In this document: in pieces, positions 8,642 through 16,860 of the stretch
Position numbering within the stretch: the first letter of the stretch is position 1
Layout: every line of letters starts with the position of its first letter
NCBI RefSeq assembly: GCF_014837015.1
Contig: NZ_JACSPT010000004.1
Location: 62,001-126,000 of the forward strand
Source of the DNA: Acinetobacter pecorum
GTDB taxonomy: Bacteria > Pseudomonadota > Gammaproteobacteria > Pseudomonadales > Moraxellaceae
Direction: 5' to 3'
Length of the DNA: 64,000 nt
The notes under the pieces: model-generated
Told to the model about the DNA's origin: nothing
Database searches by the model: none
Seen by the model: the letters and a program-made list of their open reading frames with translations, nothing else
Program-made: the position numbers and the translations under genes

Positions 8642-9619
8642 TTAAATTTCAGTGGTACTCAGGAAAGTTTCACGTAATAAAGCAGCCAGTTGTTCCCGTG
8701 CTTTAATGAAACCATCAATGCCGCCTTGCAATAATTCACTGGCCATCGGATCCTGTTTCAATTGTGCATCAAAATCGGCATGGCTGATTGGACTGAGTTC
8801 ACCTTGAACTTGAATATCTTTGGCTGAGAGTTGCGCTTGCACTTCACGCTGATCATTTTCCAGTTCGGCCAGCAGGTTTGGTGCTACCGTGAGCAGGTCG
8901 CAGCCGCTCAAGCCTAAAACCTGGTCAATACTACGGAAGCTGGCCCCCATGATTTCAGTCTGAATACCGTGTGCCTTGTAGAATTCATAAATACGCTTGA
9001 CCGAAAGTACACCCGGATCTTTTTCAATCGGGTAAGCTTCAACACCTTCAGCTTTTTTGTACCAGTCCAGAATACGACCGACAAAAGGCGAGATTAAGGT
9101 TACTTTTGCATCCGCACAGGCATGGGCCTGGTGCTGGCCAAATAATAAAGTCAGGTTGGTATGAATACCTTCTTCTTCCAGCGCTTTTGCTGCCTGGATA
9201 CCTTGCCAGGTAGAGGCAATCTTGATCAGGATGCGGTCTGAATCAATTCCATATTGTGCATAAAGTGCCAGCAGTTCTTTGGCTTTGGCAATCGTAGCTT
9301 CGGTATCAAAGGAGAGCGAAGCATCGACTTCTGTCGAAACACGGCCTTCAACCAGTTTTAAGATTTCAACCCCGAATTTGACCGTCAAAATATCAATGGT
9401 ACGTTCGATCAGGGCATTATCCACATAACCTTCTTGCTGGGCCTGCTCAAAAGCAGCTTCAATTAAAGCCTGATTTTCAGGTTGTTTCGCTGCTGCAGTA
9501 ATCAGCGATGGATTGGTCGTCGCATCCAGAGGGCGAAATTTTTCAATTGCACTTAAATCACTGCTATCTGCCACAATGGTCGTCAAGTTTTTTAATTGGT
9601 TTAACGCAGTTAATGTCAT
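8642..9619 (-). CDS. tal: Transaldolase
   Basis: Transaldolase of the non-oxidative pentose phosphate pathway moves a dihydroxyacetone unit from sedoheptulose 7-phosphate to glyceraldehyde 3-phosphate. The 325-residue length and the motifs DATTNPSLI (about 32-40) and RILIKIASTWQG with the Schiff-base Lys133 identify a TalA/TalB-type enzyme. It is a single cytoplasmic gene with its own terminator. Confidence 0.96.
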   Translation of the reverse strand: MTLTALNQLKNLTTIVADSSDLSAIEKFRPLDATTNPSLITAAAKQPENQALIEAAFEQAQQEGYVDNALIERTIDILTVKFGVEILKLVEGRVSTEVDASLSFDTEATIAKAKELLALYAQYGIDSDRILIKIASTWQGIQAAKALEEEGIHTNLTLLFGQHQAHACADAKVTLISPFVGRILDWYKKAEGVEAYPIEKDPGVLSVKRIYEFYKAHGIQTEIMGASFRSIDQVLGLSGCDLLTVAPNLLAELENDQREVQAQLSAKDIQVQGELSPISHADFDAQLKQDPMASELLQGGIDGFIKAREQLAALLRETFLSTTEI

Positions 9620-9708
9620 TACGATCTAGTTCTATGGTTATTGCTTATGCATTCTTATATATCATAAATAGCCGGTTAACCAAGTAGACTGTCGTTGAAT
9701 TTCTGTGA

Positions 9709-10599
9709 TTAATGCCCGATTTGACGTTGTTTGCGCAAGTGATCAATCAAAAAATGAGCAGCTGTGCCTAGTCGGGTTTCCCGGCTCCAGACCAGATCAA
9801 CAAAATATGCAAACTTTGGCGTGAAATCGAGCAGGTTTAAAACCTGTAACTGATCTTGCAAATGTGGCTGCTCATTCAGCATCTCGAGTGGCAGAACCCC
9901 CCAGCCCAGTCCTTGCTGAATCATGCTGCAAGCCGAGTGATGGTTGTCGGTGCGCCAGTAATTTCTTGAAAAGAGCAGTTCTGGCTTGATGGTGCGATCG
10001 CGACTGGCCACCACAATCTGCCTGTTTTGCAAAATCTGTTCATAGCTGACTTGAGCAAACTGACTTAAGGGGTGCTGTTTGGCGACTACAGCGACCAGCA
10101 CCTCACGCTTTACTTCCACAAACTGTTCACGGGTTTCCAGTTGTTCGCGTTCAAACATCAGGGCCAGCTGTGCTGAACCTTCAAACAGCATACGATGTGC
10201 ATCTTCCTGAGGTGCACTAAAGACATTGATTTGCAGTGAGGGAAATTCCTGTTCCAGCAACACGATATAATCGGTCCAGCGCGTATGCAGCAATTCTGAT
10301 ACCACGACGATATTCAGTTCAGATTCTTGGCCTGAACTTAAGGCTTGAGCGTGCTGTATCCACTGGTTCATTTCTACCAGTAATTGCTGGGTTTTCTCAT
10401 ACAGTACCTGTGCCTGCGGGGTCGGTTTAGGTTCACGGCCAGAGCGCTGGAACAGCTCCAGATTCAGGTCAATTTCCAGATTGGCAATCGCCATACTGAC
10501 TGCTGAAGGTACTTTACCCAGTTGACGCGCAGCCGCAGAGAAAGAACCGGCTTCCATCACGGTTTTGAACATCAGCAGTTGTTCCTGATTAACATTCAT
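9709..10599 (-). CDS. LysR-family regulator, probable AceR-like regulator of the adjacent pump
   Basis: The 296-residue protein has an N-terminal winged helix-turn-helix at about residues 5-63 (SFSAAARQLGKVPSAVSMAIANLE) and a LysR effector domain from about 90 on. It is transcribed away from the AceI-like pump gene with only 98 bases between them, the arrangement of aceR/aceI in A. baumannii, where AceR activates aceI. The shared spacer contains a 15-bp dyad of the size typical of LysR sites. Control of the pump is inferred from this arrangement. Confidence 0.85.
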   Translation of the reverse strand: MNVNQEQLLMFKTVMEAGSFSAAARQLGKVPSAVSMAIANLEIDLNLELFQRSGREPKPTPQAQVLYEKTQQLLVEMNQWIQHAQALSSGQESELNIVVVSELLHTRWTDYIVLLEQEFPSLQINVFSAPQEDAHRMLFEGSAQLALMFEREQLETREQFVEVKREVLVAVVAKQHPLSQFAQVSYEQILQNRQIVVASRDRTIKPELLFSRNYWRTDNHHSACSMIQQGLGWGVLPLEMLNEQPHLQDQLQVLNLLDFTPKFAYFVDLVWSRETRLGTAAHFLIDHLRKQRQIGH

Positions 10600-10652
10600 A
10601 GTTCAATCTTTCATTTTTATTGATGGATTCTAACTCGAATAATCAGGTTTAA

Positions 10653-10667
10653 AGAAATATAATTTCT
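10653..10667. promoter_or_regulatory. Candidate LysR-type operator in the divergent spacer
   Basis: The sequence AGAAAT ATA ATTTCT is a perfect dyad with three central bases, extended on both sides by TTTA/TAAA-like bases. It lies about 31 bases before the pump start and 54 bases before the regulator start, as expected for a LysR site. No experiment is implied. Confidence 0.5.
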
Positions 10668-10697
10668 AAACTCTCTAATGAATTAAGCTGATTTGAT

Positions 10698-11147
10698 ATG
10701 TTAATTACCAAAAGAAGACTGATTCATGCCACCTTATATGAAGGTATTCTACTGGTCGTGATCGCTGTCCTGCTAAGTACATTGATGCATATGCCTCTTG
10801 AGGTAACAGGCGTTCTCGGGATTGCTATGGCTGTGACTTCAGTACTCTGGAATATGCTGTTTAATCATTATTTTGAAAAGTTTGAAGCGAAACATCGCTT
10901 GAAAAGGACTATTAAAGTGCGGATTGCCCATGCAATTGGCTTTGAAGGCGGTTTGATGCTAGCGACTATTCCAATGGTGGCTTATGCCTTACACATGAGT
11001 CTGGGTCAAGCTTTTTTGCTGGACTTAGCTTTAACCCTTTGTATCCTCGTATATACCTTTATCTTCCAGTGGATTTATGATCATCTAGAAGCCAGGCTGG
11101 GGCTAGAGCCGGATTATCGGAAAATCTCATCATCACATAAGCCATAA
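10698..11147 (+). CDS. PACE-family efflux pump (AceI-like)
   Basis: The 149-residue membrane protein has four hydrophobic helices arranged as two tandem bacterial transmembrane pairs. Each pair opens with the R-x2-H-x3-(Y/F)-E motif: RLIHATLYE, with the essential acidic Glu at residue 15, and RIAHAIGFE. The motifs WNMLFNHYF and FQWIYDHLE close the pairs. Characterised members export chlorhexidine, proflavine and short-chain diamines in exchange for protons. The gene is divergent from a LysR regulator and is followed by a clear terminator. Confidence 0.92.
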   Translation: MLITKRRLIHATLYEGILLVVIAVLLSTLMHMPLEVTGVLGIAMAVTSVLWNMLFNHYFEKFEAKHRLKRTIKVRIAHAIGFEGGLMLATIPMVAYALHMSLGQAFLLDLALTLCILVYTFIFQWIYDHLEARLGLEPDYRKISSSHKP

Positions 11148-11205
11148 AAAATACCACACAGTTCAGACTCCTTTAGGGAAAATGCCAAAGGTGAAATATT
11201 CAGCG

Positions 11206-11236
11206 ATGAGGACTTGATCAGGTCCTCATTTTTTAT
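11206..11236 (+). terminator. Terminator of the PACE pump gene
   Basis: The stem ATGAGGAC/GTCCTCAT has an eight-base loop and is followed by TTTTTT. Confidence 0.8.
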
Positions 11237-11311
11237 GCTCGAACCCTACTGAAAATTAAGCTATAAGACTCTGATTTTTTATTTTAATTTTTAAAATTAT
11301 TGGGGAATTTA

Positions 11312-13501
11312 ATGTTGTTTAGGTATACGGTCTTGTCAGTATTCATTGGATTATTGGTCTCTGGATGTGGAGGCGGAGGAAGCGATAGCAGTACCTCACA
11401 GCCAACAGGACCAGATTCAGTGATAACACCAGGTACGGGAGAGCAGCTGAGCAAAATTGCAGAGTTTAAGGTTCTGGATATAGGTTCAGAATTAAGCGCA
11501 GGAAATTTTGGTCTGACCAGCTGGAATCCTACCGCCATGGTGGTAGAGGGCGATGTTCTTTATATTGCCAACAGCCAGGCAGAATCGAATATTTTACGTT
11601 ATGACTTAAGAAAAAAACGTGCACTGAGCTCTATAGATCCTATGAAAATTTCGGGTCTGGCCAAAAAATGGGACAGTCTGAATGATCTGGAAATTCATGC
11701 AGGGCGTTTATATGTGGCCAACTATGGCTCAAACCGAATTGATATTCTAGATATTAGTGGTGAACAGCCGAGCTTCATTATGGCACTCGGCACAGGTGTA
11801 TGGTGGGGCGATGCGCTTAATTATGCGCTGGTACATAGCAATGCAGTGACTGCCGATGATCGTTACGTTTATGTGCCTGATATTGAAGGCCGCATTAATG
11901 TGTGGCGTCAAAGTGATGTAACGGCGCAAAACCATTTAAAAGCGCAGAAATTTGCACGGCTCAGCTTGCCGGGCTGTGCACGCAACTGTAATGCACGCAT
12001 GGAAGTCATAGGTGATTATCTGTATACCAGCCTGCCGGATGGTATGACCTATGTCCACGATATCAATCAGATTCAGGAAAATGAAAATAATATTGCGCCC
12101 ATTTTAACAGAAACCAATTTGTCGGCAGTCATGCATCGCCATAACGATGGCTTGGTCTATGTGTCACGGAATGATGGCACTGTAGAAAGTTACAAGGAAA
12201 AATCCTTTAATCTTGACTCTATCTTACCCAATAAAAGTATAGATACCTTCCGAGATTGTATTTTAAAAGGGCAAAATCAGAGCAGTCGACTGGCCAAGGC
12301 CAGCGATCTTTATATTTATGGTCAGAATCTATTACACATGGCCAATCAGAAAATTTATATTCTGCCAATGCTGACCCTGCAACAGAATAAATCGACTCAA
12401 CTCAGTCCACCTGTGATCTTGACCGAATCTCAGGCACGCGAGAGAAGCCGTGTTTTACAGGATGGTGAATCATGGGAAACCTTGACCAATAGCAGCCAGC
12501 GTCATGTTTATATGAACCAGATTTTATCGGCAACATTAAATGGCAACCACCTGCATGTGCAAAGTTACAGTGCTGTGCCTGTACGTGATTTGCAGATTCG
12601 TGCCAAGATTAAAAACTCAGAAGACTGGGTGATTCTGGCTAAGCTGGATCAGTTGATGCCATTTTCGAAGGCAAATTTTGATCTCAAGTTGACCGATCAA
12701 TCCCGTTTCCCGTTACTTGATGGCACAGGCTCGATCCAGCTGGCAGGTCTGAGTCAGACCACGCAAAACCCAAGCAATATTTTTGATCTGAAAATTAGCT
12801 CTGAGACCGATAAGCACGTCAAAAAGCTGAACCAGATTAAAGCCAAATGGAAAATTTATTTTGGCACCTATAATGAGCCAAATAAATGGTGCCGTATTAC
12901 GCCGGTCTATGCCCGGGAATGGGTCATGATGATGACCAACCTGGCCTATATGCTCAGTACTCCAGAATTTGAAACCTTATGGTTTAACCATAAATCTGTC
13001 ATGGGACACGACTTTTTTGGCAATGATGGTCAGGTAGAAGGACCTAACGGTTTCTTTCAGCCAGAAGATTATGTCCGGATCTATGGAGAAATTCTTAACC
13101 GCAATGAAATTAATCTTGGCGTGACGAATATGGGTGGTGGTCTGGGAGGTGGAGCAGTATTAGGAGTAGATACCTGGTTATTCTATGGCCACTACAGATT
13201 ATCTGGCTATCGTATTATTGCACATGAATTCGGACATCATTGGGGCGGGCATAACAGTGCATGGGCAATGGCAGGACATGGTTTTGAAGCCATGGTGGAC
13301 TGGCTGAATTTCTATTTCCAGCGCCGTCCTGGCTCAATTCCTTATATGGATCCAAATGTGAATGCTTTCCATTTAACGCCGGACAGTGCGCTTTGTCAGG
13401 GGCAGGAGATAAACCAGAATATGGTGAAAGATGTAGCATCGACTGCACCGTGGAACAAAGTGGATGAATATTTTAAAAATAATCCAATGCCAAATCGCTA
13501 A
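11312..13501 (+). CDS. Putative lipoprotein with propeller-like domain and C-terminal zinc-protease motif
   Basis: The signal peptide ends in lipobox VSGC, followed by a Gly/Ser linker, so this is an exported lipoprotein of 729 residues. The first half repeats beta-strand units such as GDVLYIANS, GRLYVANYGSNRIDILDI and DRYVYVPD, which suggests a beta-propeller. Near the C-terminus is HEFGH (638-642) with a Glu at 659 (GFEAMVDW), a spacing that fits gluzincin or M60-like metallopeptidases; the Met-turn of a metzincin is not evident. I start at the ATG at 11312 because GGGGA sits just upstream; an in-frame TTG at 11300 overlaps that site. The substrate is unknown. Confidence 0.7.
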   Translation: MLFRYTVLSVFIGLLVSGCGGGGSDSSTSQPTGPDSVITPGTGEQLSKIAEFKVLDIGSELSAGNFGLTSWNPTAMVVEGDVLYIANSQAESNILRYDLRKKRALSSIDPMKISGLAKKWDSLNDLEIHAGRLYVANYGSNRIDILDISGEQPSFIMALGTGVWWGDALNYALVHSNAVTADDRYVYVPDIEGRINVWRQSDVTAQNHLKAQKFARLSLPGCARNCNARMEVIGDYLYTSLPDGMTYVHDINQIQENENNIAPILTETNLSAVMHRHNDGLVYVSRNDGTVESYKEKSFNLDSILPNKSIDTFRDCILKGQNQSSRLAKASDLYIYGQNLLHMANQKIYILPMLTLQQNKSTQLSPPVILTESQARERSRVLQDGESWETLTNSSQRHVYMNQILSATLNGNHLHVQSYSAVPVRDLQIRAKIKNSEDWVILAKLDQLMPFSKANFDLKLTDQSRFPLLDGTGSIQLAGLSQTTQNPSNIFDLKISSETDKHVKKLNQIKAKWKIYFGTYNEPNKWCRITPVYAREWVMMMTNLAYMLSTPEFETLWFNHKSVMGHDFFGNDGQVEGPNGFFQPEDYVRIYGEILNRNEINLGVTNMGGGLGGGAVLGVDTWLFYGHYRLSGYRIIAHEFGHHWGGHNSAWAMAGHGFEAMVDWLNFYFQRRPGSIPYMDPNVNAFHLTPDSALCQGQEINQNMVKDVASTAPWNKVDEYFKNNPMPNR

Positions 13502-13505
13502 AACA

Positions 13506-13536
13506 TAAAAAAGCCCCTCAAATGAGGGGCTTTTTA
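13506..13536. terminator. Bidirectional terminator
   Basis: The stem AAGCCCCTC/GAGGGGCTT has a four-base loop, A residues on one side and T residues on the other. It serves both the lipoprotein gene and the convergent thiolase gene. Confidence 0.85.
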
Positions 13537-13554
13537 ATTGGATCGGTCAACGGA

Positions 13555-15072
13555 TTATTTTTCAATAATTGCCGTTACACCTTGACCACCTGCGGCACAG
13601 ATCGACACCAGTACGCGGCCTGAACCTTTCTGGTTAATCAGTTTTGCTGCTGTCGCAATGATACGACCGCCAGTTGCTGCAAACGGGTGACCAGCAGCAA
13701 GTGAAGAGCCTTTTACGTTCAGTTTTGCACGGTCAATTGAACCTAGTGGAGCGTCTAAACCTAAACGCTCCTTACAGAATTTAGGATCTTCCCACGCTTT
13801 TAAAGTACATAATACTTGAGATGCAAAAGCTTCATGAATTTCATAATAGTCGAAGTCTTGCAGTTTCAGACCCGCACGCTCAAGCATGCGTGGTACAGCA
13901 TAAGCAGGCGCCATCAACAGCCCTTCTTTTTTCTCGACAAAGTCAACTGCAGCAGTTTCCTGGAAAGTCAGGTAAGCCAGCACTTCATGACCGTTTGCCT
14001 TCGCCCATTCTTCAGAAGCGAGCAGTACACAAGAAGCACCATCTGTTAACGGCGTAGAGTTACCCGCCGTCATGGTACGTGCATCACCTTTACCAAAAGC
14101 AGGTTTAAGTTTTGCCAGCTTCTCGACTGAAGAGTCTGGGCGCAGGTTGTTATCACGCTCAAGGCCTAAGAATGGCGTGATCAGGTCATCAAAGAAACCT
14201 TCTTCGTACGCTGCAGCCATTTTCTGGTGTGAAGATGCAGCAAGTTCATCCTGTGCTTCACGGGAAATTCCCCATTCCAGTGTGGTAATCGCCTGATGAT
14301 CACCCATAGACAGACCTGTGCGTGGCTCGCCATTTTTTGGTGCATCCATCAGGTCTTTCACATTAATCTTGGTCAATGCTTTCAGACGGTCTTTTGCAGT
14401 TTTCGCGATATTCAGCTCAAGCAGTGCCTTACGTAGGCCATCACCAAAAGCAATCGGTGCATCGGAAGTCGTATCCACACCACCTGCAATGCCCACTTCG
14501 ATTTGACCTAAAGCAATCTTGTTGGCAACCAGAAATGCTGCCTGCAAACCAGTACCACAGGCCTGCTGAATGTCATAAGCAGGTGTTTCAGCTGCAAGAG
14601 CAGTATTTAGGACACATTCACGGGTCATATTGAAATCACGGCTGTGTTTCAGGACTGCACCGGCAACAACTTCCCCTAAGCGTTGACCTTGTAGATTAAA
14701 ACGCTCAACCAGACCGTTCAGGGCTGCTGTGAACATATCAGTATTGGATGCCGTAAAGTAAGCACCATTTGAACGTGCAAATGGAATGCGGTTACCACCG
14801 ATGATCGCAACGCGGCGAACTGTATTTTGGCTCATGTTTGGTACCTGTTGAACAGAAGTTTGTGTTATAGATTTTGAATCTTGTTGGCTTGAAGTCGTTT
14901 TTTTGGCACGTGTAGCCGTATTGCGTGTACGCGTGGTTTTAGCCGGACTTTTTTCTGCTGTATTAACTGTATCAGTATTTTTAGTGCTACGCTTAGCACG
15001 CGTTGATGGTTTTGACACAGTTTCTGTCGCAGGTTTCTCGACTGCTGGATTTTGTTGAGTTGTTTTGCTCAT
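13555..15072 (-). CDS. Acetyl-CoA C-acyltransferase (FadI/FadA2-like thiolase) with a basic N-terminal tail
   Basis: The thiolase core runs from about residue 85 to 505, with acyl-accepting Cys172 (QACGTG), His413 (HEAF), His462 (GHPFAATG) and Cys492 (CAAGGQG). It cleaves or condenses 3-oxoacyl-CoA. The first 80 residues are unusual: a Thr/Lys/Arg/Ala-rich, low-complexity tail (KTTRTRNTATRAKKTT). An internal ATG at 14835 (MSQNTVRRVAI) would give a normal-length enzyme, so the tail may be real or the start may be internal; neither start has a strong ribosome binding site. It is divergent from a FabG4-like reductase. Confidence 0.88.
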   Translation of the reverse strand: MSKTTQQNPAVEKPATETVSKPSTRAKRSTKNTDTVNTAEKSPAKTTRTRNTATRAKKTTSSQQDSKSITQTSVQQVPNMSQNTVRRVAIIGGNRIPFARSNGAYFTASNTDMFTAALNGLVERFNLQGQRLGEVVAGAVLKHSRDFNMTRECVLNTALAAETPAYDIQQACGTGLQAAFLVANKIALGQIEVGIAGGVDTTSDAPIAFGDGLRKALLELNIAKTAKDRLKALTKINVKDLMDAPKNGEPRTGLSMGDHQAITTLEWGISREAQDELAASSHQKMAAAYEEGFFDDLITPFLGLERDNNLRPDSSVEKLAKLKPAFGKGDARTMTAGNSTPLTDGASCVLLASEEWAKANGHEVLAYLTFQETAAVDFVEKKEGLLMAPAYAVPRMLERAGLKLQDFDYYEIHEAFASQVLCTLKAWEDPKFCKERLGLDAPLGSIDRAKLNVKGSSLAAGHPFAATGGRIIATAAKLINQKGSGRVLVSICAAGGQGVTAIIEK

Positions 15073-15312
15073 AAGGCTTGACCAGGCAAATAGATCATCT
15101 TCTTGGCGCTTACATTAGCACAGAAGAAGATGGGCTGTATTGACTACAATGACATTACAGACTGCGCTCAGGTCAAGTCATCTGCCTATTATCTCAAGTA
15201 TGATTGGGCAGAATCTGGTGGATCTGTTGAAATATAAGTGTCTGGCATCATATTGAAGTTTAAGGATAACTTTAGATCAACCAAAAATTAATTTGTATGA
15301 GAGATAATAAAC

Positions 15313-16704
15313 ATGACTGATCAGTACCAAACTTTTGCAAAATCTCCTATTGGTAAATTTGTCATTAAAAATTTGGGTCTGCCATCCCCAACTTCTTTAG
15401 ACCGTTTTGAGTCTGCTACGCCAGTGGTAAAAGGTGCAGTATTATTGGGCGCAGCACCAGCAAGTCAATTAACGGGTGCTATTGCTCAGGTTCTGGCAAA
15501 TATTCATGCCAACAGCTATGCAGGCAATAATGCTGAGTTGCAACAGGCAGCAGCATCCTCCGGGCTGAATCTGGGTGCATTTAACCCGGGTGATAAAGAA
15601 TCAAAATTCAAGGTCGTTATTTTTGATGCTTCAGGAATCGAAAATTCAGAACAGTTAAAATCACTTTATGATTTCTTTAACCCGATTGCACGTCAGATCC
15701 AGAGTTCGGGTCGTGTGGTAATTGTGGGGACTACCCCTGAAACAGCAAAATCGGTGAGCCAGGCGATTGCTCAACGTGCACTGGAAGGTTTCGTGAAATC
15801 AGTGGCTAAAGAATTCAAGAAAGGTATCGCAGCAAACCTGATCTATGTCGATGCAGGTGCTGAAGCAAATCTTGAATCTGCATTACGTTTTACGGTTTCG
15901 CCACGTTCTGCCTATGTTTCTGGTCAGGTGATCCGTGTTTCACCAGCTGAAAAAGTAGATGTAGACTGGACCAAGCCATTAGCGGGTAAAACTGCGGTTG
16001 TGACAGGCGCAAGCCGTGGTATTGGCGAAGCGATTGCCCATGTACTGGCACGTGATGGCGCACATGTCATCTGTCTGGACGTTCCACAACAGCAGGCAGA
16101 CCTTGACCGCGTAGCCGGTGAGATCGGCGGTTCTACCTTGGCTATTGATATTACAGCTGCAGATGCAGGTGAAAAGATCAAGGCAGCGGCAGCTGAGCAT
16201 GGCGGCTTAGACATCATTGTGCACAATGCCGGAATTACCCGTGACAAGACCTTGGCCAATATGAAGCCTGAGCTGTGGGATCTGGTGATTAACATCAACC
16301 TGTCTGCAATAGAACGCGTGAATGATTATTTAATCTCCCACGATGGTCTAAATGCCAATGGCCGTATTATCTGTGTATCCTCAATTTCTGGGATTGCAGG
16401 TAACCTGGGTCAAACCAACTATGCAGCATCTAAAGCCGGTGTGATTGGTGTAGTAAAATTCACAGCACCGACATTAAAAAATGGTATAACCATTAATGCC
16501 GTTGCACCAGGCTTTATCGAAACTCAGATGACGGCTGCGATTCCATTTGCGATTCGTGAAGCGGGCCGTCGTATGAATTCGATGAGTCAGGGCGGTCTAC
16601 CTGTCGATGTTGCAGAAACGATTGCAATGTTTGCTTCTACTGCATCAACAGGTTTAAATGGCAACGTGGTACGTGTATGTGGTCAAAGTCTGTTAGGGGC
16701 TTAA
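15313..16704 (+). CDS. Two-domain 3-oxoacyl-thioester reductase (FabG4/HMwFabG-like)
   Basis: The protein has 463 residues, nearly twice the size of ordinary FabG. The first 215 or so residues form a degenerate flavodoxin-like domain. The C-terminal half is a complete short-chain dehydrogenase with TGASRGIG at 231-238, the NAG motif, Ser in CVSSISG and Tyr370-x3-Lys374. High-molecular-weight FabG enzymes such as mycobacterial FabG4 reduce 3-oxoacyl-CoA, usually with NADH. It is followed by a MaoC-type dehydratase and is divergent from a thiolase, which fits a fatty-acyl elongation or oxidation set. Confidence 0.88.
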   Translation: MTDQYQTFAKSPIGKFVIKNLGLPSPTSLDRFESATPVVKGAVLLGAAPASQLTGAIAQVLANIHANSYAGNNAELQQAAASSGLNLGAFNPGDKESKFKVVIFDASGIENSEQLKSLYDFFNPIARQIQSSGRVVIVGTTPETAKSVSQAIAQRALEGFVKSVAKEFKKGIAANLIYVDAGAEANLESALRFTVSPRSAYVSGQVIRVSPAEKVDVDWTKPLAGKTAVVTGASRGIGEAIAHVLARDGAHVICLDVPQQQADLDRVAGEIGGSTLAIDITAADAGEKIKAAAAEHGGLDIIVHNAGITRDKTLANMKPELWDLVININLSAIERVNDYLISHDGLNANGRIICVSSISGIAGNLGQTNYAASKAGVIGVVKFTAPTLKNGITINAVAPGFIETQMTAAIPFAIREAGRRMNSMSQGGLPVDVAETIAMFASTASTGLNGNVVRVCGQSLLGA

Positions 16705-16742
16705 AGCACTCAAGTCCTTTCTTGCAGTTTAATTAAAGCTCA

Positions 16743-16816
16743 GGGAGAGGATTTAGGAGAGGGAGATTAGGGGGATTTTTTAACCCTCTCTCTAACTCTC
16801 TCCCAAAGGGAGAGAG
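16743..16816. repeat. CTC-rich imperfect inverted repeat between fabG-like and maoC-like genes
   Basis: Two 21-base arms at 16743-16763 and 16784-16804 both end in a seven-base perfect match (GGGAGAG.../...CTCTCCC) and pair imperfectly in the middle. A further GGGAGAGAG follows at 16808-16816. A related structure occurs at 50309-50410. It looks like a dispersed palindromic element and would fold in the transcript between the two genes. Confidence 0.65.
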
Positions 16817-16860
16817 ACTACACTCATATATAAATGAAAAGAATATTTTAAAGGTTCAGT

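Noticed and set aside
13223..13252. HEFGHHWGGH read as a metzincin zinc site
   Set aside because: The third His is one residue too close for HExxHxxGxxH; a Glu at 659 fits a gluzincin or M60-like site better.
14072..14633. Plus-strand open frames opposite the thiolase gene
   Set aside because: Ser/Arg-rich shadow frames typical of the complement of this gene.
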